From assembly GCF_003576475.1 (NCBI RefSeq), contig NZ_QWGR01000003.1, forward strand, positions 372,001-436,000: a stretch of 64,000 nt of DNA, given 5' to 3'. Numbering within the stretch: the first letter of the stretch is position 1; the number at the start of each line of letters is the position of its first letter. The notes beneath the pieces were generated by a model. That model made no database searches and was not told the DNA's origin. It saw only the letters and a program-made list of their open reading frames with translations. Source of the DNA: Maribellus luteus. GTDB taxonomy: Bacteria > Bacteroidota > Bacteroidia > Bacteroidales > Prolixibacteraceae. Made by a program: the position numbers and the translations under genes. Below, piece after piece: positions 30,554 to 39,733 of this stretch.

Positions 30554-30892
30554 AGTAGGGCTGAAGGACTGAGGGACTGCGGGAATAATGGGCTGAAGGA
30601 CTGAAGGATTGAGTTTTTGAGAAATGCTGGAATGCCTCAATTAGTGATCAGTTTCAGTTTGACAGTTTCACAATTTAGCAGTTTTGCAATTTCACAATGA
30701 CAACGAACAATGAAGTATAAAAGCTCGCAGCCAGAGGCTCGTAGCTTAACTTAGCGTCTTAGCGCCTTTGCGAGAGAATAAAAGAAATACCTTTGAGTCT
30801 TTGTGTTCAGTCTCAGTTTTACAATTTGTCAGTTTCGCAATTTCTCCACATTGAAGCTTCAACAGCTCCCTGATTCAACGGGAAGTATCTTA
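30554..30892. repeat. Low-complexity intergenic repeats
   Basis: About 340 bp with short degenerate repeats: CTGAAGGACTGA/GGGACTG at 30560-30610 and CAGTTT(G/C)ACAGTTTCACAATTT(A)GCAGTTTTGCAATTTCACAA at 30650-30700, then CAGTTTTACAATTTGTCAGTTTCGCAATTTC near 30815. No gene. Confidence 0.6.
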
Positions 30893-31633
30893 CTAAAAGA
30901 TATATTCCACTTCTTTAAACATATATTCCGTGATTTTTCCGGAACGATCTTCCAGCTGAAGTTGCCCGAACTCACCGATTCCGAAAATCCTGGCCTCAAA
31001 AGTCTCATTGTCTTTCCGGAAATTTCGCCATTGGTTAAAGCCAAAGAGTTTTCCGAGGTAAGCTTTGTCAATTTGCTGAAACTTCCCTGCTTCCAACAGT
31101 CGATACCATTTTTCAAAATACTGAAAGAATCCTTTTAGCATTTCCTGCGCATCATAAATTTTTCCGTTCAGCTGCTGCAACGACACAGGATTGGGTGCCT
31201 TGGAATGAAACACCAACTGGTTCAGGTTAAGTCCGATTCCGATAATCGAAGAATCGAGTGTCGAGCCTTTAATCGAATTCTCGATCAGAATTCCGGCCAC
31301 CTTGCGGTTCCCGATGTACAGGTCGTTGGGCCACTTAATCGAAACATCGTTTACCTCCGGAGTTAACAAATCCACCAGGGAAAGGCTGACAATTTTTGAG
31401 ATCAGAAATTGCTTGCCTGCCTCCAGGAAACCAGGATGCAGAATAATGCTGGTTAACAGGTTCTTTCCGGCCTCACTTTCCCAGAAATTACCCGGTTGTC
31501 CCTTCCCCCGGGTCTGGAAATGTGCCAAAACGACAGTGCCATTTGCGGCCCCGTCCGAAACAAGTTGCTTGGCATAGTTGTTGGTACTGTCGACCTCGTC
31601 TAAAAAGATGATATTTCGGCCCATTAAAAACAT
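30893..31633 (-). CDS. birA: Biotin-[acetyl-CoA-carboxylase] ligase
   Basis: 246 residues from the ATG at 31633 (31624 also possible); longer forms run into rsfS. Attaches biotin to carboxyl-carrier proteins. Seen: DEVDSTNNYAKQL, the ligase loop TRGKGQPGNFW in the place of GRGRxGR, and KWPNDLYIGNRKVAGIL. No N-terminal HTH, so a pure ligase without BirA repressor function. Confidence 0.9.
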   Translation of the reverse strand: MFLMGRNIIFLDEVDSTNNYAKQLVSDGAANGTVVLAHFQTRGKGQPGNFWESEAGKNLLTSIILHPGFLEAGKQFLISKIVSLSLVDLLTPEVNDVSIKWPNDLYIGNRKVAGILIENSIKGSTLDSSIIGIGLNLNQLVFHSKAPNPVSLQQLNGKIYDAQEMLKGFFQYFEKWYRLLEAGKFQQIDKAYLGKLFGFNQWRNFRKDNETFEARIFGIGEFGQLQLEDRSGKITEYMFKEVEYIF

Positions 31634-31687
31634 TTGAGGATCAAAAGTAAACCATTCTGACAAAAAATGGTTAATGGACAAAAAGAT

Positions 31688-31695
31688 TATCTTTG
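31688..31695 (+). promoter_or_regulatory. Candidate -7 box (TATCTTTG) of rsfS
   Basis: Exact TAnnTTTG match 19 bp before the rsfS ATG, in the divergent birA-rsfS region. Confidence 0.5.
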
Positions 31696-31714
31696 TAAGG
31701 TTCAAGATTAATTT

Positions 31715-32083
31715 ATGAAGCAAAAAAAAGCAGAAACAGATAAACTAACAGAAGCAATCCTGGAAGGGATACAACGTTTAAAAGGAAAAAAGATCACAAT
31801 TATTGATTTAGAGAGCATCAAGCATACCGAATGCAGTTCTTTCATAATTTGTCACGGAACATCCTCTACACATGTTGATTCCATTGCACATTCGGTGGAA
31901 GCAACCGTTAAGGAAATGCTCGGAGAAGATGTTTGGCACAGAGACGGATACCGGAACGCTATGTGGATTTTGTTGGATTACGGTGATGTTATGGTACATG
32001 TTTTCCAGGAAGAACCCCGTCAGTTTTACAATCTCGAAGGCCTTTGGGCCGATGCAAAATCAAGAACAATAGAAGAAGATTAA
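31715..32083 (+). CDS. rsfS: Ribosome silencing factor RsfS (Iojap family)
   Basis: 122 residues. Binds ribosomal protein L14 and blocks subunit joining when nutrients are short. Seen: IIDLESIKHTECSSFIICHGTSSTHVDSIA, then VWHRDGYRNAMWILLDYGDVMVHVF, both characteristic. Starts the rsfS-ftsH-LUD-DUF2007-cdsA-pssA run; ftsH begins 8 bp after its stop. Confidence 0.93.
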   Translation: MKQKKAETDKLTEAILEGIQRLKGKKITIIDLESIKHTECSSFIICHGTSSTHVDSIAHSVEATVKEMLGEDVWHRDGYRNAMWILLDYGDVMVHVFQEEPRQFYNLEGLWADAKSRTIEED

Positions 32084-32091
32084 TACGTATC

Positions 32092-34167
32092 ATGGCAGAA
32101 AACAATCAGAATAACAATCAAAAACAACAAAACGGGAAAGACAATCCTTTCGGACGTTTTAATCCCAATAGAAAAGGCGATGGAAAACCGCCAAAATTCA
32201 ATGCTTACTGGATCTACGGGATTATTGCCATCGTATTTCTGGTGGTTCAGTACTACATCAGTTACAGTCATGGCCCCATTGACACCAACTGGGGCGAAGT
32301 AAAGCAGATGATTGAAAACGGCGACGTTGAGCGCCTTGAGGTGATCAACGAAAAAGAAGCCAATGTTTACATCAAAAAAGATCATTTAAAAAACTACGAA
32401 GATCGATTCCAGGGCAATTTTTCAAAGCCTGCCGAAGTGGGTCCTCACTTCACCTTTAAGACAGGCCCGATTGAGAAATTTGCCACCGATTTAGCCAAGG
32501 CACAGGAAGGCAAACCGGATGAGATTCTCCCTTCGTACAAAGACGAAAATAACTGGCTCCGCGATATTCTTCTTTCGTTTGGGCCTTTTATCATCATCAT
32601 TTTACTCTGGTGGTGGATTTTCCGCCGGATGAGCCGCGGTGGCGCCGGTGGCGGTGCCGGAGGTATTTTCAACGTAGGAAAGTCGCAGGCAAAAATATTT
32701 GACAAAGACCAACGTGTTTCCACCACATTTAAAGATGTGGCCGGGCTGGCAGAAGCCAAACAGGAAGTGGAAGAAATTGTGGAGTTTTTGAAAAACCCGG
32801 CAAAGTACACCAAGCTGGGAGGTAAAATTCCCAAAGGCGCTTTGCTGGTAGGCCCTCCCGGAACCGGGAAAACCTTACTTGCCAAAGCAGTGGCCGGTGA
32901 GGCCAACGTACCTTTCTTCTCGATGTCGGGTTCCGACTTTGTTGAAATGTTCGTGGGTGTTGGAGCATCGCGTGTGCGCGACCTGTTTAAACAAGCCAAG
33001 GAAAAAGCGCCGTGTATTGTTTTTATTGATGAGATTGATGCCATTGGGCGTGCCCGTGGACGGAACCCCAACATGGGATCGAACGACGAACGCGAAAATA
33101 CACTGAACCAGCTGCTGACCGAGATGGATGGTTTTGACACCAACAGCGGGGTAATTATCCTGGCAGCTACCAACCGTGCCGATATCCTCGACCGCGCGTT
33201 GATGCGTGCCGGACGTTTCGACCGTCAGATACATGTGGAACTTCCCGATTTGAACGAGCGTACCGAGATATTCAGAGTCCACTTGCGTCCGCTGAAACTG
33301 AGTGAAGACGTAAAAGTTGATTTCCTGTCGAAACAAACACCTGGATTCTCGGGTGCCGATATTGCCAACGTTTGCAACGAAGCAGCTTTGATTGCCGCCC
33401 GTAAAAACAAGGACTCGGTTACCAAACAGGATTTCCTGGATGCCGTTGACCGGATCATCGGAGGATTGGAGAAAAAGAATAAAATTATTTCGCAGGAAGA
33501 GAAAAAAACCATTGCATACCACGAAGCTGGGCACGCCACCATTAGCTGGCTGCTCGAATATGCCCACCCGTTGGTGAAAGTTACCATCGTACCCCGCGGA
33601 AAAGCACTGGGGGCTGCCTGGTACCTGCCCGAAGAAAGATCCATCACCACCAAGGAACAACTTTTGGATGAGATGGCCTCTGCACTGGGTGGACGTGCGG
33701 CAGAAGAAATTGTCTTCGGAAAAATTTCGTCGGGCGCACAAAACGACCTCGAGAAAATTACCAAACAAGCCTATGCCATGGTAAGTATTTTCGGGATGAG
33801 CGAAAAGGTAGGAAATGTAAGCTATTACGATTCTACCGGGCAATCTGATTACTCGTTCACCAAGCCTTACAGCGAGAAAACCGCTGAACTGATTGACGAA
33901 GAAGTAAAAATTCTGATTGACAGCCAGTACGAAAGAGCCAAACAAGTTTTGCGCGACAATGCGGAAGGACACAGCAAACTGGCCAATTTATTGCTCGAAC
34001 GTGAGGTGATCTTTAGCGAAGACCTGGAAGAGATTTTTGGAAAACGTCCGTGGGAGAAAAAGCACCTGATGGGTGAAAATGGCAACGGCGATAGCAAAAT
34101 GCCTGAAATTTCCGCTGACGAACCAAAGGACGTTCAAGACACTGAAACAGAAGTTTTACCGGAATAA
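32092..34167 (+). CDS. ftsH: ATP-dependent zinc metalloprotease FtsH
   Basis: 691 residues from the ATG at 32092. Membrane-bound AAA+ protease for quality control. N-terminal helix (about 38-57), extracytoplasmic domain, second helix (about 160-180), glycine-rich linker, Walker A GPPGTGKT (about 254-261), Walker [10 protein letters not shown], second region of homology ending [11 protein letters not shown], and zinc site HEAGH (477-481). Asn-rich start and a polar C-terminal tail are common in this phylum. Confidence 0.97.
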   Translation: MAENNQNNNQKQQNGKDNPFGRFNPNRKGDGKPPKFNAYWIYGIIAIVFLVVQYYISYSHGPIDTNWGEVKQMIENGDVERLEVINEKEANVYIKKDHLKNYEDRFQGNFSKPAEVGPHFTFKTGPIEKFATDLAKAQEGKPDEILPSYKDENNWLRDILLSFGPFIIIILLWWWIFRRMSRGGAGGGAGGIFNVGKSQAKIFDKDQRVSTTFKDVAGLAEAKQEVEEIVEFLKNPAKYTKLGGKIPKGALLVGPPGTGKTLLAKAVAGEANVPFFSMSGSDFVEMFVGVGASRVRDLFKQAKEKAPCIVFIDEIDAIGRARGRNPNMGSNDERENTLNQLLTEMDGFDTNSGVIILAATNRADILDRALMRAGRFDRQIHVELPDLNERTEIFRVHLRPLKLSEDVKVDFLSKQTPGFSGADIANVCNEAALIAARKNKDSVTKQDFLDAVDRIIGGLEKKNKIISQEEKKTIAYHEAGHATISWLLEYAHPLVKVTIVPRGKALGAAWYLPEERSITTKEQLLDEMASALGGRAAEEIVFGKISSGAQNDLEKITKQAYAMVSIFGMSEKVGNVSYYDSTGQSDYSFTKPYSEKTAELIDEEVKILIDSQYERAKQVLRDNAEGHSKLANLLLEREVIFSEDLEEIFGKRPWEKKHLMGENGNGDSKMPEISADEPKDVQDTETEVLPE

Positions 34168-34169
34168 AA

Positions 34170-34787
34170 ATGACTTCGGCCCGGGAGGAAATATTAAACA
34201 GGCTTCAGCAAGCCACTCATCCGGAGCCGGACGAAGTACCCGATTTTGACACTCCCGTTTATTTTCCCATCGATCAGCCTTTGGAACTGGCTTTCAAAGA
34301 GAACCTGAAGAAAATAAGCGGGAATGTTGTTTTATGTGAGTCTGAAACCGATTTGTACGAGCGCCTCAAAAAGTTTCTTGAAGCCTTCTCTCCGGAAAAG
34401 ATTTACTGCAACGAAACCCCACTTCAGCAAGGGTTAAAAGAAAACGGGATCGGCTTTTCCTGTGGCTCAGAACTTCCTTCCGATCTGGAAGCGGGTATAA
34501 CCAGCTGCGAATTTCTGATCGCACACACCGGCTCGGTAATGGTTAGTTCGGCCATTGAAGGCGGGCGTCGAATGTTTGTTTATCCTCCGGTTCATATTGT
34601 GATCGCCCGAAAAGATCAGCTGCTTGCTTATCTTGATGAAGCTTACACTGCTATCCAAAACAAATACAAGGACATTCTTCCTTCGCACATTGCGCTGATT
34701 ACCGGGCCAAGCCGAACTGCCGACATCGAAAAGACACTGGTAATGGGAGCGCACGGGCCGCGTGCTATTCACGTATTTATCGTTTAA
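34170..34787 (+). CDS. LUD-domain (LutC/YkgG-like) protein
   Basis: 205 residues, 2 bp after ftsH. LUD fold seen in LutC: ITSCEFLIAHTGSVMVSS, PPVHIVIARKDQL, and a C-terminal ITGPSRTADIEKTLVMGAHGPRAIHVFIV, a family signature. LutC takes part in lactate utilisation, but this stand-alone copy next to ftsH is general in Bacteroidota and its role is not settled. Confidence 0.88.
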   Translation: MTSAREEILNRLQQATHPEPDEVPDFDTPVYFPIDQPLELAFKENLKKISGNVVLCESETDLYERLKKFLEAFSPEKIYCNETPLQQGLKENGIGFSCGSELPSDLEAGITSCEFLIAHTGSVMVSSAIEGGRRMFVYPPVHIVIARKDQLLAYLDEAYTAIQNKYKDILPSHIALITGPSRTADIEKTLVMGAHGPRAIHVFIV

Positions 34788-34832
34788 TCGATACAATTAT
34801 CCAGCATTGCCATATTTTCTTAACTTTACGCC

Positions 34833-35045
34833 ATGGAAAAAGGATGGACTGAAGTTTATATGACGGCTACTGAATACGAAGCTGAAATGGCGAAAGACAT
34901 TCTGGCAAATGCCGGCATCAAATCAGTTATTTTAAACCAACACGATACAGCTTACCAGTCCTTCGGGGAATTCATTTTATATGTGTCGGAAGCCGATTAT
35001 CAAAAAGCTGTTGTGTTACTCAAAAATCTAAAGGAAGGTGAGTAA
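34833..35045 (+). CDS. DUF2007 domain protein
   Basis: 70 residues. N-terminal WTEVYMTATEYEAEMAKDILANAGI and a later FGEFILYVSEADYQKAVVLL match the small alpha/beta DUF2007 fold ('putative signal-transducing protein'). Overlaps the cdsA start by 8 bp, so translation is probably coupled. Confidence 0.85.
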   Translation: MEKGWTEVYMTATEYEAEMAKDILANAGIKSVILNQHDTAYQSFGEFILYVSEADYQKAVVLLKNLKEGE

Positions 35046-35868
35046 CTTAACAAAACGATCGATCTGGGGCCTGATCTATGTAGTTGTAATGATGGGCGGC
35101 CTTTTGTTTCATCCCATCGCGTTTGCCGTGGTATTCGGGACACTTTTATTTTTTACCCAATACGAATTTTATGCGCTGGTAGAAGTAGCAGGACATAAGA
35201 TCTCCCGTCTCCCGGGCACGTTAATGGGCGTATTCTATTTTCTGATCTGCGCCGGCATTGCCAACGGCTTGCTTCCCAAATCCTTGCTGCTCATTTGTAT
35301 CCCCATCATTCTTTTAATGTTTATTATCGAATTATTTCGCAGAAACCATAATACGCTGGAAAGAAGCGGACTCACCGTACTTGGCTTTATTTACATCGCC
35401 ATCCCGTTTGCACTGATGAATTTTATTGTAAACAGTTCGCTAAACGGGCAAACCAATGTTTACTATCCCTGGATCATGGCCGGCGTTTTCCTCATCTTGT
35501 GGACCAACGATTCGTTTGCCTACCTGATCGGAACACGTTTTGGAAAACACAAAATGTGCACACGCATTTCACCCGCCAAATCGTGGGAAGGATTGATCGG
35601 AGGTGCTGTGTTTGCCATTGTGATGGGAATCGTAAATGCGGTTCTTTTCCAGGCGGTGGATATGCTCAGCTGGATTGTTATTGCCGTTTTGACCGTTGGA
35701 TTCGGTACGCTGGGCGATCTTTTTGAATCCAAAATCAAGCGGGAAATTGGTACCAAAGACTCGGGAAATATCCTGCCTGGACACGGCGGTTTTCTCGACC
35801 GTCTCGACAGTCTGCTGTTTGCCATTCCCGTCGTATTTATCTGGTTAATGCTTTCAGAAAAATTTTAA
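35038..35868 (+). CDS. cdsA: Phosphatidate cytidylyltransferase
   Basis: 276 residues with a GTG start inside the DUF2007 gene. Makes CDP-diacylglycerol from phosphatidate and CTP at the inner membrane. About eight helices; catalytic C-terminal signature seen as SPAKSWEGLIGG and LGDLFESKIKREIGTKD..PGHGGFLDRLDS. Feeds pssA directly downstream. Confidence 0.95.
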   Translation: MSNLTKRSIWGLIYVVVMMGGLLFHPIAFAVVFGTLLFFTQYEFYALVEVAGHKISRLPGTLMGVFYFLICAGIANGLLPKSLLLICIPIILLMFIIELFRRNHNTLERSGLTVLGFIYIAIPFALMNFIVNSSLNGQTNVYYPWIMAGVFLILWTNDSFAYLIGTRFGKHKMCTRISPAKSWEGLIGGAVFAIVMGIVNAVLFQAVDMLSWIVIAVLTVGFGTLGDLFESKIKREIGTKDSGNILPGHGGFLDRLDSLLFAIPVVFIWLMLSEKF

Positions 35869-35871
35869 GAC

Positions 35872-36618
35872 ATGCGATCAATTATTCGTCAAATACCCAA
35901 TTTCATCACCCTGATGAACCTTTCGTCGGGAGTACTTGCCACCATTTTTGCCATCGACGGTCACCTGATCTGGGCCGGAATTTTTATCTGCCTGGCATCG
36001 GTTTTTGATTTTATGGATGGTTTTGCCGCGCGGCTTTTAAAGGCTTATTCTGAAACAGGAAAAGAACTCGATTCGTTATCCGATGTTGTTTCCTTTGGTG
36101 TGGCGCCCGGGGCTATTTTATTCACTTTGCTTGAATTCTCACTTTTCGGGAAAAACCAACCCATTTACGAAATAAGTGCCAACTGGTACCAGTGGATAAT
36201 TCTGTTTTCGGCGTTGTTGCTACCTATTTTTGGTGCCATTCGTTTGGCCCGCTTCAACGTACTTGCGGGTGACGAACCGTTCTTTCGCGGTTTGCCCATT
36301 CCTTCGAACGGGATTTTCTGGGCTTCTCTGGGGCTGATGCTGGAATTCCCCAAATACCACGAATATTTCGAAACGATATATTCCACCAAAAACCTGGTGA
36401 TTCTCGGCGTGTTTATGGCCGGAATGATGGTGATTAACCTGCCCATGTTTTCGCTCAAAATGAAAAACCTGAAGTGGAGTGATAACTGGTACCGCTATGT
36501 TTTTGTTTTACTGGCCGTCGTTCTGCTTGCCACGTTAAATGTTTACGGACTGGCCTTAACCATTCTGCTTTACATTATCCTTAATGTGATTTTTTACCTG
36601 GCAAAAGTTAAGCTCTGA
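35872..36618 (+). CDS. pssA: CDP-diacylglycerol-serine O-phosphatidyltransferase
   Basis: 248 residues, 3 bp after cdsA. Joins CDP-diacylglycerol and serine to phosphatidylserine, the route to phosphatidylethanolamine. CDP-alcohol transferase motif DFMDGFAARLLKAYSETGKELDSLSD (D-x2-DG-x2-AR-x8-G-x3-D-x3-D) and about seven helices. Confidence 0.94.
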   Translation: MRSIIRQIPNFITLMNLSSGVLATIFAIDGHLIWAGIFICLASVFDFMDGFAARLLKAYSETGKELDSLSDVVSFGVAPGAILFTLLEFSLFGKNQPIYEISANWYQWIILFSALLLPIFGAIRLARFNVLAGDEPFFRGLPIPSNGIFWASLGLMLEFPKYHEYFETIYSTKNLVILGVFMAGMMVINLPMFSLKMKNLKWSDNWYRYVFVLLAVVLLATLNVYGLALTILLYIILNVIFYLAKVKL

Positions 36619-37167
36619 TCTTCCTCTGGTATCAGTATTGTTTTTCCCGAAGTAAAATACTTGTCTATTCAAGACCCGTACTAAGGAATACTTTCCCTGC
36701 CTGAATCTTTCGTGGAGGCTTTAATTCAATGTATTATGGTTGATTTTAAGAAAAGAAAAAAGCCCCTGAAAACGGAAGAAATATTTTCCCGAGGGAAAGA
36801 TTAATAATACGCCATGACAAATTGACTTCCGAAACCAGAGGCTAATATCTTATATAACACGCTTTAGCAAGTGTCATTTTTTACACTTGTAACATAGTTA
36901 ACAACAAAGGGGGAAAGTTGTTTGTGATTCCTAAAATTATTTGATTTTTTTTCGTCGAAGACAAGAAATAACGTGAGATTGCTTCGCCAAGCTCGCAATG
37001 ACAGATGATTTATAAAATTGGAAGGAAAGGATTTGGTTGGCGGTAAAACCGCCAACCAAATCCTTTCCTTCCTCTAATCATTTCAATATATTGTCATTGC
37101 GATCCCAAATCTCTTGGGAGAAGCAATCTACTCTTTACTAATTATTTTAATCAGTTAACACAGATCT
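36619..37167. other. Gene-free region with nested inverted repeats
   Basis: About 550 bp with no believable gene. The first 250 bp are AT-rich with a loose inverted match (AGCCCCTGA near 36761 / CAGAGGCT near 36836). The right part holds a 25-bp perfect hairpin (37020-37072) inside an outer inverted pair (36978-37003 and 37092-37127), described separately. Confidence 0.6.
36978..37127. repeat. Nested palindromic element (REP/MITE-like)
   Basis: Outer arms read ATTGCTTCGCCAAGCTCGCAATGACA (in part: ATTGCTTC..GCAATGACA, 36978-37003) and TGTCATTGCGAT..GAAGCAAT (37092-37127), which are inverted copies with different centres. Between them lies a perfect inverted repeat: 25-bp stem 37020-37044 / 37048-37072 with a 3-nt loop. 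The outer arms belong to the same repeat family as copies near 38574, 39890 and 40165. No transposase is encoded here. Confidence 0.75.
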
Positions 37168-38331
37168 CTATTTCAACGGAGCGGCAAATTTTAATACATC
37201 GGCTTCCGTGATTTCATTGTTGCAAAGAATGATCAGTCGCTCAATCACATTCCTGAACTCGCGGATATTACCGGTCCAGTTAATTTTTTGCAATTCCGCA
37301 ATCGCATTTTCACTGATTAACTTTTCAGGCATTCCGTACTCGCTGCAAATTTGCTGAATAAAATGGTTCGCCAGCAGCGGGATATCTTCCAGTCGTTCGT
37401 TCAGCGTCGGGACCTTGATCAGAATTACACTTAGGCGATGATAAAGGTCTTCGCGAAAATGGTTGTTGTCGATTTCAGCTGAAAGGTTTTTGTTGGTAGC
37501 TGCCACAACACGCACATCTACTTTAATTGCCTTGTCGCCTCCTACCCTGCTGATCTCGTTTTCCTGCAAGGCACGCAAAACTTTTGCCTGTGCCGAAAGA
37601 CTCATATCGCCGATTTCATCCAGGAACAAAGTACCGCCGTGGGCTTGCTCGAATTTTCCTTTACGTTGTTTTACCGCCGATGTAAAAGCCCCTTTCTCGT
37701 GGCCAAATAATTCGCTCTCGATCAACTCCGAAGGAATCGCAGCACAGTTCACTTCCACAAACGGGCCGGAAGCGCGGTTGCTTTGCTCGTGAATACGACG
37801 CGCCACCAGCTCTTTCCCCGAACCATTTGCCCCGGTAATCAACACACGAGCATCAGTGGGTGCCACCCTGTCGGCCATATCCAGAATTTCGGCAATGGCT
37901 TTTGATTCGCCAACAATCTCGTATTTTTTACTGACCTTTTTCTTTAGAATTTTGGTTTCTGTTACCAGCGTCGATTTATCCATCGCATTCCGGATCGTAA
38001 TCAGCAGGCGGTTCAGATCGAGTGGTTTTTCGATGTAATCGTAAGCACCTTTTTTTATCGAATCAACAGCTGTATCAATGTTACCATGCCCCGAGATCAT
38101 CACCACGGGAGTATCGGGTGCCAGCACCACCATGCGTTCCAGAACTTCTATTCCGTCGAGTCCGGGCATTTTAATGTCGCATAAAACAATATCGTATTCC
38201 GCAGCACGAATCATTTCCAGGCCCTTGTTTCCATCTTCCGCCAGATCAACTTCATATTTTTCATATTCCAGGATATCTTTCAGGGTGTTCCGGATGCTTC
38301 TTTCATCATCAATTACGAGGATTTTTGACAT
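37168..38331 (-). CDS. NtrC-family response regulator without DNA-binding domain
   Basis: 387 residues. Receiver domain at 1-120 with DDE near residue 8-10 and phospho-acceptor D52; AAA+ domain at about 140-375 with Walker A-like TGANGSGKE, GTLFLDEIGDM and R-finger region. Two departures from canonical sigma-54 activators: the loop that contacts sigma-54 reads GAFTSA instead of GAFTGA, and the protein stops right after the AAA+ helical part (LKFAAPLK), so the Fis-type HTH of about 50-70 residues is absent. Proteins of this length are known in Bacteroidota. No partner histidine kinase adjacent. Confidence 0.9.
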   Translation of the reverse strand: MSKILVIDDERSIRNTLKDILEYEKYEVDLAEDGNKGLEMIRAAEYDIVLCDIKMPGLDGIEVLERMVVLAPDTPVVMISGHGNIDTAVDSIKKGAYDYIEKPLDLNRLLITIRNAMDKSTLVTETKILKKKVSKKYEIVGESKAIAEILDMADRVAPTDARVLITGANGSGKELVARRIHEQSNRASGPFVEVNCAAIPSELIESELFGHEKGAFTSAVKQRKGKFEQAHGGTLFLDEIGDMSLSAQAKVLRALQENEISRVGGDKAIKVDVRVVAATNKNLSAEIDNNHFREDLYHRLSVILIKVPTLNERLEDIPLLANHFIQQICSEYGMPEKLISENAIAELQKINWTGNIREFRNVIERLIILCNNEITEADVLKFAAPLK

Positions 38332-38592
38332 TTCGCTTTAATTTTTTGAGACTGTGAAAATAATTGTAGTTGTCCGTAATCAAAAATGATTCCAAACAAC
38401 ACCAGGTCCGGAAAATTACTGAATTAAATTGGAATACACTGCCCGCAAATGTTTTTAAAGTAGTCCCAACCGATCTTTTCGCGGGCAGCATTTTTACTGG
38501 CTTTAACCGACTAAACTTAAATGCCTGATTTTTTCAAAGTTTAAAATCACTAGCGTCCGGCTAATCTTAAAGTTTGCTTCTCCGTCTATTAA
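38332..38592. other. Gap upstream of the regulator, with a truncated repeat
   Basis: Holds the promoter side of the regulator gene and, at 38574-38603, TTGCTTCTCCGTC..GATCGCAAT, a degenerate copy of the ATTGCTTC..GCAATGAC repeat. No gene. Confidence 0.5.
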
Positions 38593-38751
38593 CAGATCGC
38601 AATCGAGCACAATTCAGGGGCTTTTATACGCATGGGTAATTATTTCTTCAACGACTGGACCCGCTTGCAGGTTAACTATGAATACGCTGCAGAACAGGCC
38701 AAAGAAATTAAGAACGACCGCATAATGGTTCAACTTCAGGTTAAATTTTAG
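38593..38751 (+). pseudogene. 3' remnant of an outer-membrane porin gene (OprO/OprP-like)
   Basis: An open frame from 38593 to the stop at 38749-38751 gives a C-terminal fragment: NSGAFIRMGNYFFNDWTRLQVNYEY, then KEIKNDRIMVQLQVKF at the end. Alternating residues and the terminal Phe are typical of the last strands of a beta-barrel porin, and DWTRLQVNYEY..NDRIMVQLQVKF looks like the end of Bacteroidota phosphate-selective-porin-like proteins. Nothing of the front remains; the frame is closed by a stop just left, where the repeat copy at 38574-38603 lies. An ATG-started 39-residue ORF (38632-38751) exists but is unlikely to be a functional gene. Confidence 0.6.
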
Positions 38752-38878
38752 TGCTAGTGCCCGCAAAAAAGCAGACGCTTAAATTTTAATGTGTAAAATT
38801 AGCCAACGGGTGTACCATCCATTGGTATGAACATTGCGAACCAGATGAAATACGAATAATTACAAAAATTTAAAACGA

Positions 38879-39733
38879 ATGAAACAAAGTAGATACCTTC
38901 TGTTGGGAATCGTGTTTTTCCTGACATCATTGATTTCGGCGCAGGCGCAAGACCTTATTTCGGTGAACGAGCTGGCCAAGATCTCTAAAAACAGCGATGT
39001 AGTGGTAGTATGGGCAGGCGATGAAGATGGGTACAAAGTACACATCACAGGTGCCGTTAGCATTCCGCACACCTCGCTTTGCAACAACGACCCCATCCGT
39101 AACCTGATCAAACCCACAGCTGAAATGGCCAAAATACTGGGAGAAAAAGGTGTTTCGACCGACAAAACCATTGTGGTTTACGACGAAGGCTCGGGCAAGT
39201 ACGCCAACCGGATGTACTGGATGCTCAAATACCTGGGAGCACCCAACGTAAAAGTACTCGACGGCAACTTTAAAGCCTGGAAAGCCGGAAGAAAACCGGT
39301 TACCGGTTCACCGTCGAAAGTTGCGGCCACTACGTTTAATGCCAAACCCAACGCGGCCCTGCTCGCCAATATGGATGAAGTGAAAAAGGCAATCGGCAAC
39401 CCGGCTTATGCTGTGATCGATGCCCGTACTGCAGAAGAATTTGCGGGCACGGCTGAAACCGAGATTCGCAAAGGCCACATCCCGGGAGCGTCGAACATCA
39501 ACTACGAAACGCTTCTCGACAGCAAGGGAATGCTCAAATCAAAAGAAGAATTGCAATCAATTTTTAAGGACAAAGGTATTACAAGCGACAAAACAGCCAT
39601 CGTTTACTGCGAAACCAGTGTACGTGCCTGTGTGCTTTACACGGCCCTGAAAACACTGGAATACCCGAAAGTAAAAGTTTACGATGGAGCGTATTTAGAG
39701 TGGCAGGCTACCGCATCCAATTCGGTAGAATAG
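38879..39733 (+). CDS. Periplasmic sulfurtransferase with two rhodanese domains
   Basis: 284 residues with a signal peptide (about 1-23, ISAQAQ). Tandem rhodanese domains: the first (25-140) has Asp in the active-site place (VVYDEGSGKYANR), so it is structural; the second has C244 in VYCETSVRA, the persulfide-forming cysteine. Moves sulfane sulfur from thiosulfate or 3-mercaptopyruvate to an acceptor. Export to the periplasm fits the sulfur operon at 47-53 kb. Flanked by a porin remnant and a repeat region. Confidence 0.9.
   Translation: MKQSRYLLLGIVFFLTSLISAQAQDLISVNELAKISKNSDVVVVWAGDEDGYKVHITGAVSIPHTSLCNNDPIRNLIKPTAEMAKILGEKGVSTDKTIVVYDEGSGKYANRMYWMLKYLGAPNVKVLDGNFKAWKAGRKPVTGSPSKVAATTFNAKPNAALLANMDEVKKAIGNPAYAVIDARTAEEFAGTAETEIRKGHIPGASNINYETLLDSKGMLKSKEELQSIFKDKGITSDKTAIVYCETSVRACVLYTALKTLEYPKVKVYDGAYLEWQATASNSVE

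Noticed and set aside
32875-33972. 365-codon minus-strand frame inside ftsH
   Set aside because: Antisense to the conserved AAA and protease motifs of ftsH.
37020-37072. Rho-independent terminator for pssA or the regulator
   Set aside because: Stem is very long, there is no T tract, and it is about 400 bp from pssA and about 95 bp from the regulator stop.
38632-38751. Intact 39-residue gene
   Set aside because: Better explained as the end of a porin gene, since the frame stays open upstream of the ATG and matches barrel-end patterns.
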